Origin: Semisulcospira habei
Taxonomy: Eukaryota > Mollusca > Gastropoda > Semisulcospiridae
DNA length: 64,000 nucleotides
Direction: 5' to 3'
NCBI GenBank assembly: GCA_036245525.1
Contig: BTPG01000007.1
Coordinates: 166,184,976-166,248,975 of the forward strand
Shown here: positions 1-9,800 of the stretch, in pieces
Layout: every line of letters starts with the position of its first letter
How positions within the stretch are numbered: the stretch's first letter is position 1
The notes under the pieces: generated by a model
What the model was told of the DNA's origin: nothing
The model's database searches: none
The model's input: only the letters and a program-made list of their open reading frames with translations
Position numbers and translations under genes: made by a program

Positions 1-669
1 TAGACCTTACGGCCTGCGGCCGTAAGTGTAAAATCACATACCAACACACATTTCGGCACAGAGCATTAGGCTGCAAAATCACAGGCCTTCAAGTTAAACG
101 TGTCGAACATACTATGAATTTCGCCCCGGAAATCTTCCTCTAAATGGCCCTTATTCTCAAAAACGCTCATTGCTGCTCTTGCTTATATGCCGCGTGAAAA
201 AAAAAAAAAAAAAAGGTGGGGGGGGGGGGGGGGGGGGGGAGGGGGCTTTAGATCCATTTGAAGTCCAGTTTTCCCAGGGGTAAAAGTCACTATGTTCGGC
301 GCGCTTCAAGGTCATTTTGAGTACATGTGAGCACACTTCTGCTCCTGACTTTTTAAGTCTTCATTCCAGTGAAGCGGACTGCTTTAGTCGATCGACCATA
401 TTTGCTTGAGGACCGTGTCTGACCGACCTTATACCTAAAGATGTGCGCCATGACCTTCACATCAGCAATAACGTTAGAAACTTAGTCTTAACATTGACCT
501 CTAAAGATCTAGGTCGCAGAGGTCAATAAATTAATAGTTAGGAAAACCCATACTTAAAAAAAGGATTGTGTCTTGTCACTTTCAAATTTGCATCATTGCA
601 TGACAAGCAACAGCAACTTGAACTTTATAAATATCGGTTAAATCTCAGCAACCTGAACTTTGTCCTGAC
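1..669. other. PIPOX intron 5 (partial), no gene seen
   Basis: Non-coding. Bases 1-50 are a remnant of the GGACCTTACGG hairpin family (see 2415). A long A then G homopolymer run lies at about 196-245. No exon matching the remaining PIPOX domain was found here. Confidence 0.6.
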
Positions 670-819
670 CTTGACATAGCCAGGGTATTCTTCACTGGGC
701 AGACCGTACACGTCGAAACCCTCGCCACTTTCTCCGCCATCTATGAAGCAGGGAAAACGTTCGCTGGAAAGGGCGCCCTCACGGTTCTCTCGCCAGTAAC
801 ACACAGTGATGCGGATTGG
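670..819 (-). CDS. PIPOX: PIPOX exon 5 (last exon in window)
   Basis: 50 whole codons after a TTTTTACAG acceptor, beginning [11 protein letters not shown] and ending EEYPGYVK at a GTCAGG donor. The next exon lies to the left of base 1. Confidence 0.9.
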
Positions 820-3800
820 CTGTAAAAAGCAAACCCAATGAGATAGAAAAACAGGAATACACAAACAAGTCAATCCATTATCCAATCATCCCTCCATCTA
901 TCCATTCACCGATCCATCCACCCACCCAAACTCACCCATTCAAACTATTTAACACGAAGGCCACTTTCCACAATTGTGGAGGTGTCATCAAACGACTATG
1001 TACCAGTTGCAGAAGACGGATCGACCACGATAATTCAGGGGTAGTGCCAGATTAGCGTGGCGCCTGCTGACGCCAAGCTAGTCTGGCACTACCTTTGAAT
1101 TATCACCATCGATCCATCTCCTGTTGTAGAGCGTCGGGGCTAAATGGGTTAACCCACTTACCCACTCGCCAGCCATGCAATCCGTCAGCCATGCAATCCG
1201 TCAGACATGCAACCCGTCAGCCATGCAACCAGTCAGCCATGCAATCCGTCAGCTATGCAATCAGTCAGTCGTGCAACCAGTCAGCCATGCAATCCGTCAG
1301 CCATGAAATCTGTCAGTCAAGCAACCAGTCAGCCATGCAATCAGTCAGTCATGCAGTCACCAGTCAGTCAGTCCATCCTTTGCGTCTGGCAAAGGCTGCT
1401 GTCATCAGGTGACTTCAGCCAAAACCACTGAGGCTACATCAACTGTAGTTATAGCTATGCTATGCAGGAATTATCTATTTATCTTCAGCCGTGTTAAGCT
1501 CCCAGGACTGAAAACTACTTTCAGTTCTTGTAACGGAGATCGAATCCTCGGAGGTTCGAGTGTGGCCAACTACATGGTGGGGCTAATTAAAAGCAGCCAT
1601 CTAATATCCTCCTAAGTCGGAGAGTGGTCACGCGGGGGTGGCGGTAATTAAAAGCAGCCACACATGCAAACCTCTCATCCTGCTAGGTGACGGCCCTGGG
1701 AGTTTTTATCTCAGGAACGGCACCAACAAGTCATTCCGTCCATCCATTCGCTCACTCACCCACCCACCCACTCTCCCAACTCAACCAACCAACCATCCGC
1801 CCATCCACCCCTCAATCCATCCATTCATCCTACACGTAAAGGCAGATTTAATCCAAGTGTCTTGAGAAACTTGGGCGCCCAAGGGCCGACAGCGATGACA
1901 ACTTTCTTGGCGCGGTATTGTCCTTTGGTGGTGGCCACGGTAACCAAAGGGTTTCCTGGGGTGACGCGAGTCACTGGTTCTCCGTCTTGCAATGTTCCCC
2001 CCTTCTGTTTGAAAACCGCCTAGAACAAAAAGAGATACAAGTGTAAATTTCCAAGAACACAACGGCCTAGGGGGAATCTACCGGCGTACCCAGAAACTCA
2101 CTGGTTGTCTCCCTCGATTCGCTACCGCTGATCAGCGGTAGCTAATCGAGGGAGACAACCTGTGTGACCCAGTAATATGACTAGTAAGCAGTGTGTCCAG
2201 TCCGTTGAAAATGAGGTCGTCTCGCTTGATCATCGCGATCATTGCTGCGCTCGACGTCCTCGCAAAATAACTGACACACAGCTAACCCTAAACAAGTACT
2301 TCAAACTTGGTAGACAAATTAGGCTGCTCAGTCCAAGAGTAACTGTAAGAGCATGTAAATATAGATCAGTTTATGAAAAAGCCCACACACAGAAATAAAC
2401 GCGATGACTGATAGTGTGCTGGTCTGTGATTTTGGACCTTACTGCTGAAAGCCGTAAGGTCCAAAATCACAGACAAGCACAAACATTACCATCCAACCAC
2501 AGTACAGTCGACTTGGCTTATAACCGCAGGGTCGGACATAATAAAATTTGGATATAACAACGCCTTTTCTGAGGTCCTGACTGGCCACACGTTTTGTAAA
2601 TAATGCACTTCGCCTATCGTATGTAACAACCAAACTGTTTGCGTTTTCAGACACTTTATTATGAATGAAGTTTTTTTATTTGTTACTGTAAATGCTCACA
2701 CGAAAAGCAGTCAGTGCTTTGTCAGCCCTGAGTATGCCCCCTTTCGGGTCCAAAACGGCCCCGTAGTTCACGTCATAGGAGAACATAGGGTACTGTGTGC
2801 GCAGGTCGGCCGGTTGTAGGACTTTGTATTCCATTCCATGCCGACTCATGGTCGTTGTGACAGAGTCCAGGAACTTTCCTGTGGAATGTCCTAGGTTGAT
2901 CACTCCACATTCTCTGTGGGGGAAAAACAGAGCAGAAGATAGTAAGCAGGTGACCATATTTTGGAGGGGAAAAAAAGTCCTTTGTGGGAGGATGGGGGAC
3001 GGGAGGGGAGGGGGAGGGAGGGGGGGGGATAAGAGAACGAACAGCAGTGACCCGCAATAAAACATGAAAAGCCTAGTGTAGTCTACCAAAATACCTAGAA
3101 ACCAAATGGTTACCTCCCTCGATTCCCCCCCGCTGAAGAGTGGTCGCGAATCGAGGGAGACAACCGGTGTGATCCAGAAGTAGGACTTTGGTGAAATAAA
3201 GTATAACATCATTCTGTTAACTCATTGTGTCCCAGGTACGAAATCCCCACATTTTGGAGTTGTCCTCTGAGGACTGCATTACAACCAGATCGACCATGAT
3301 AGTTCAAGGGTGGTGCCAGAATAGCATGGCGCCTCAGTATAGGCGCCAAGCTGTTCTGGCACCACCCTTGAACTATCATGGTCGAGCCATGTCTGGCTGT
3401 GGTGTGTCGGGACTGAATGAGTTAAAGAGGGCGGTCGGTTCTTCGACGAAGACTGACGGTCCTGTTCTAACATGCAGGGCACCAAGCTCATCTGGCACTA
3501 CCCTTGAATTATCATGATCAATCCATCTCCTGCAACTGGTACATAGTCGTTAGGCAACACCTCCAAAATTTGAGAAATGGGATCTTGGGGCTAAAAGGGT
3601 TAAAGAGGTTACGTTTGCGCCGGACGATTAAGTCCCAAAACGAACGAGAGTGAAGCAGTGACGTCGGATAACAAGGTTCTACCATACTCAGCACAGACAA
3701 CACTCCAAACATCTTTAAAATGCACAGATCCTCATGAGCCCGATGGCTCTAGATGATCTACAAATTTATATCGAACTTTTTCTGATAACGCCGCTGACTT

Positions 3801-6800
3801 CAGACGCCGGACGATGTGAAACGACGTCCATGACGACGATGGAAAAGACAGATGGCGGCCGTGTGTGCTGGCTTGTGATGTTGGACCCATACGACTTCTG
3901 AGGTCCAAACTCACAGTCAGCACACACACGTATAACGTAGACTATCTGAAATCAATAACCAATAAACATGCTTTGACGGTGATAATCTATTGTCCAGTAT
4001 TTGTAAATTAACCCCATTACTTACGCCTGTCACCCCTACCCGGGTATAGGCCGTCGACGAGAGACCTCCAGCAACTCCTGTCCTGTGCTTCTCCTTCGAT
4101 TCTACTCCAGGTGGTTCCCAGTCTCTTGATGTCTGCTTGGAGGTCTCGACGCCAGGAGTTTCTCGGCCTACCTCTTTTCCTCTTTCCCTGGGGGTTCCAT
4201 GACAATGCCTGCCTAGTGATACTGGAAGCTGGCTTTCTCAGACTGTGACCGATCCATCCCCATCTTCTTCGCCCAATTTCATTCTCTGCTGTTATCTGCT
4301 CTGTTCTCTCCCAGAGTCTGACGTTGCTGATCTTCTCTGGCCAGTGGATTTTCAAAATTCTTCTAAGGCAACTGTTCATGAAGGTCTGTACTCTGTTGAC
4401 TGTGCTTTTTGTCAATCTCCATGTCTCTGCTCCATATAGGAGAACTGCTTTTACATTGGAGTTGAAAATCCGGACTTTGGTGTGTTGTGACAGCTCTCTG
4501 GAACTCCACACTTTTTTCAACTGGAGAAAGGCTGCTCTGGCTTTACCGATTCGTGCTCTGACATCTGCATCAGTGCCGCCTTTTTTGTCTATGATGCTCC
4601 CGAGATAGGTGAAGGACTCCACCTCCTCCAACGGGGTGCCAGCAAGCAAGACTGGTTCTTCCCTGGTTGCGTTCAGCCTCATTGTCTTTGTTTTCTGTTT
4701 GTGAATGGTGAGGCCCACTTGGGACGAGATGTCAGCAAGCCTCGTGGTCTTGTCCTGCATTTGTTGATGAGTGTGGGACAGTAATGCCAAGTCGTCTGCA
4801 AAATCGAGGTCGTCAAGCTGTGTCCACAGTGTCCACTGTATTCCACTTCGTCTGTGCTCTGTGGTCATCTTCATGACCCAGTCTATGGCCAGTAGGAAGA
4901 GGAACGGAGACAGCAGACACCCCTGCCTGACACCAGTTCTGACCTGGAGCTCTCTGGTGAACTGCCCTTCGTGGATCACGCGACATGTCATGCCATCATA
5001 GCTGCTCTTGATCAGGCGGACGAGCTTTGTGGGTACACCGTAGTGTCGTAGGGGTTTCCACAGAGTCTCTCGGTCCACGCTGTCAAATGCTTTCTCATAA
5101 TCCACAAAGTTGACGTACAGCGGGGAGCTCCACTCCAGAGACTGTTCCACGATGATGCGGAGAGTGGCGATCTGGTCTGCACATGATCGGTTCTTCCTGA
5201 ATCCTGCTTGCTGGTCTCTCAGCTGGGGGTCAATGGAGCTCTTCATTCTCTCTAGGATGATCCTGTTGAAGACCTTTCCTGGTACTGACAGCAAGGTGAT
5301 TCCTCTGTAGTTGGAACACTTGCTGAGGTCGCCTTTCTTGGTTAGCTTGATTAGGTACCCCTCCTTCCAGTCAGCTGGCATCACCTCCTCTTCCCAGATC
5401 TTTCCAAACAGTGGGTACAGCATCTCCACTGTTGTCTCTAGGTCTGCTTTCAGAGACTCCGCTGGGATGCCATCTGGCCCTGCTGCTTTGCCATTCTTCA
5501 AAAATGCCACTGCTCTTCTGATCTCTTCCCGGCTGGGTCTGTCACAGCTGATGGGTAGGTCGGTCTCTGCCGGCTGGATGTCGGGGGGGGGGTCAGGTGG
5601 GCTAGGTCTGTTCAGTAACTCTTCAAAATACTCGGCCCATCTGTCGAGTTGGTCTGCTCTGTCTGCAATAGGCTTGCCTTCTTTGTCTTTTACTGGTCTT
5701 TCTGTATGGCCATACTTACCCGACAATCTTCTGGTAATGTCGTAGAGCTGTTTCATGTTGCCGCTGCCTGCTGCCTTTTCTGCCTCTGCTGCCAGGCTGT
5801 CTGTGTAGGCCCTCTTGTCTGCCCTGATACTCCTCTTCACCTCGCGGTTGGCTTCCGAGTATTCCCCCTGTGCCCTTACTTTGGCTGCTCTCGTGCGACT
5901 GTTGTTGACCACTGCTTTCTTCTGCTTCCTCGCTTCTATCTTCTTCAAGGTCTGTGCCGACAGCCAGTCCTTGTGGTGGTGTTTCCTGAACCCTACAGTG
6001 TCTTTGCAGGTTGAGTTCAGCGCCTCTCTAACTGCCTTCCACTGCTGCTCTGTGGTGACCGCCTCCTCTTCATTTACTAGAAATTAACCCCATACTGAGG
6101 CTAAAAGCGTCAAATGTGTACACTGCCATACGCAAGCTACATTATAATACTTACAGATAAGGATAAGACCAATGGCTTTAGTTCAAGGGTGATGCCAGAA
6201 CAGCTTGGCGCCTACAGGCGCCAAGCTATTCTGGCACTACCCTTGAACTATTTTAGCCAAACTTATTTCCCACAGTGGTGTGTTCCAAATAAAAAGGGTT
6301 AACACAAATGTACGAAATTGAGACCAAAAACTGAGATGACTGCCGAGCGTGTGAAATGCAAAGAAATTTTCAACACTGAAAACAAACATGCAAAGAAAGG
6401 CAAAGAAAATCCCAAGAAAGAAAGAAACATGTTTAGAAAGGTCAAATACAGCACAACTGTGTTGTACTTGTCCTTTCTAAGCCCGTTTCTTTCTTTGCTG
6501 GGGTTTGAAATTGTGTTGTACATGTTTTTGTCCTCTCCGAACGTGTTTCCTTCTTTGTTTGGAATTTTCTTCTAAAAAAACCCCCACAAAACTGTACAGC
6601 TTGAATGTCCCAGCGGGGGGTATTTTACTAGAAATCGTACTTGAACACTTTGACTCCCGCTTCTTTCTCCAGCGTACTCCACAACGGGAAGGCGTCCAAC
6701 ATCATATGGATGTAGTAATCTTGCGGGTAGGCATAACGCGTGATGCGGCTCTGGCCGTGCGAACTACCTCGTGTGTGTGGCAAGGGAAACTGAAAAAACC

Positions 6801-9800
6801 CCACAAGACAACAGCAATGAAAAGTAGACTGGCGATTGTCCTATTCCTACTCTTTAGAAATGTCTCGCAAGAAAAGAAACAGGCACAAGTACAGCACAGT
6901 TTATTACGTTGTCGGGTTTTAAACCATAAAAACAACAACAAAAAAACCCTGAATAAATTGACGGTGTTGTCCTTGTTCTTCCTAAGCGTGTTTCTTTTTC
7001 ATAATAGGCAGCCAGCCAGAAATGAACAACATGTATACATGTACTTATTTTTTTCAATTAGTTTCTGGGTCTGGATTTCTTATTCACTATGCCACAGCAG
7101 GGCACAAGGACTGGAAGACAGTGGCGGATCTAGGGGCTGGGGATGTTCTAGGGGTTCCAGACCCTCCCAACCCCTACCCCCCAAAAAAAGAAAAAAAAAA
7201 AAAAGAAAAAAAAAAAACAAAATAAAAAACGGAATTCAAAGAAATATGGTAGCTGAAAGTTGTTTGAATTGTCCGGCATAGTGGTTTACGTTTGATGTAA
7301 CCGTTTATGATTTTGTGTTTTTTTAAATTTTTTTTTTAAAGACTTCAAAGAGTAATTCAGAATAAATAAAATAAATAAATAGCTATATTTCTTACAACAC
7401 TAAAAGTATCGCAGATTTAAAAAGAAAATGAATGGAATTTCCCTATATACTTCAATGTATAGGGGTCCGACGTTCACCACCATCAGGGCAACAAAAATAC
7501 AAACTGAGATATTCTCAGGTTTTTTGTTGTTGTTGTTGTTGTTGTTGTTGCACATTTGAGCTCAGCCGAACTGGTTTAACTATGCTCAGTATTTACGTCA
7601 ACTGATAATTGTACAGACCGTTCATGTCATAGTATGGTCTCTTGAAATCATGTTCAACATTTAAAAAGATAATCAGATGCCTGTGGTTGTGCCACCATAA
7701 GTAGCTGTTTTAATTTCGGTTAGAGCACTACACTGCAAACGGATAAATCTGCTTCTACCCGGTCTTACCTAGTGCGGCCAACTCGCAAAGGTCCTCAGGC
7801 CCACGCCGGCCCCAGTCGGCCGGCACACGGGCCGACGTCGGCCTGAGGACCTCTTGCTCACGGAATATCTCTCACAGATAAGACTGAAGCAGATTCATCT
7901 GTACGCGCCCTATATATCCCCGATCACCTCAGTCGGTGCCTGGGGAAAAAACGTAACACAACGAAATTTTATGTTCGCGGTGTGTGAGACCGTCAAAATA
8001 GTGTTAGAGCTCTATGAAAAATCATTATGCAAACCAGGGACAAATTGCAACGAAAGGTTCTTCAACGCCATTCGGTAGAAAACTGTACGTAGAACACGTC
8101 CTTAAAAGTACTCAGAAATATCGGCCCTAGAGCACCCGTAATAATTATTAAAAATTAATTTACCATTAATAAATTTTGACATTTTCGCATTAGTGGTTGT
8201 AACGCACGCAGACTTGCCCACAGTCGCACGTACAGACTCTCACGCAACAGACGCATACACCGCCACTGACTCAGACGGGCGCATTCATGCGGTAAAACTC
8301 AACACACGGGCTCCCTTTCTAAAGTAACTTTATACAATATAAAAGAAAAGAAACGCTTAAATGATTATCAAACTATACACATTTCCCCACACCCAGCATC
8401 CACATCACATACACATCACACACTATCTCCTTGCCAGACTAGGTATTAGTTTCTCACTGTCTCCAACCTGTATGATGTTATTGCCTGGTTACGTTGGTCC
8501 TTCTCACGTCTAGGCGTGCAAGTCCGTCGTTGTACGCTTCTTCCTGTCGTCCTGTCTCTTTATCACGGACGTCCTCGTACTCGTACCGTAGCGCAGTTCT
8601 CACTTTGACTCGGGTATCTCGGTCCCGATCGCTTCATTCCCCGAGTGAACAGCTGGAGGGATGATGACCTCACGTTAGGTCTGGTGACTGACGTCTCGGC
8701 GTCCGTCGCTCCCTCTTTACAAGCACTCTAAACACAATAACAAGGATCCAAAACGTAACGCTTGCTACACAACATATTGGATGACATGAGAAACATTACA
8801 TAACCTGGCTGATACAACAACTCACACATTCATTCACACACACACGTGCTCCATAACCCGAACCACTTTCATAACACCCCCCTACTCTGCCGCACTACCT
8901 TAAAACAGACTATACATTATTCTATAAACTGGAAAAGACTATGCTTAACCAACCATGTACTTCCTTCCTAGCAACTTAGGCATACACACCTTACATTCCT
9001 TTAATTATCCATCTTGGTACATGAACTAACTCCCATTCCTTTAGTTATCCATCTCGGTAAATAACTGTATACAAAAACACCGGTTACTTCACTGAATTCT
9101 AAACCAACATAACTGAACCAAACCGGTCAACACTATACAAGCAAATTACTCTTAGCAACGCATACTGTCTTTAACTAAGCAACTATCAATACTACATATA
9201 TAGAAACATACCTGAATCCTAGGTTTCAGAGTCTTGGAATACGGGCTAAGGTATCTCGCATAACGTCTGTCCAGAATGACAGTCAAGCCCCGCACTACCG
9301 TTTCTAAACATCTGACGACTAACTTTCGCCTAGAACTCACTATAACAGAACTCACTAAACTCCCCGTGTTAAACATGTCCTAAAGATTTCACGTGGATCT
9401 CGGCCTCACGGACTATCGGCACAAACAAACCGTTAACAAAACCCGTACCGTATTTAACCTAATGTGTGAGCACTATGCACGAGCATAGAGCTTCATCACA
9501 GTGGTACGCCATACGCAGGTTACTGAACTGCAATCAACACGGTCCCTTATTCCGATTAAGGCGAGTCAGTAAGTTACAGTAAGGGTCAAGCGCTTTGTGT
9601 CCCGTGCATTAATCTGCCCTGAGGCAAGGCAGCAGGCCACTGTGACTGGGGTATAGTGTTCAAAACCAGTCGCATTTTCTCTCAATCGACAGGTGTTTTA
9701 GTGGCACACTTGCAGTGTGCATGAAATGATCAATGTTCAGATCCTACTCCATAGGCAATATCAGTCTGTCCCTAACAACCTACCTGTTAGGGACGTCCAT

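Noticed and set aside
214..240. G-quadruplex regulatory site
   Set aside because: A plain G homopolymer in an intron; similar runs occur in many places and may be assembly-sensitive, so no regulatory role is claimed.
1170..1372. CRISPR-like array
   Set aside because: Short units are directly contiguous with no unique spacers, in a eukaryotic intron.
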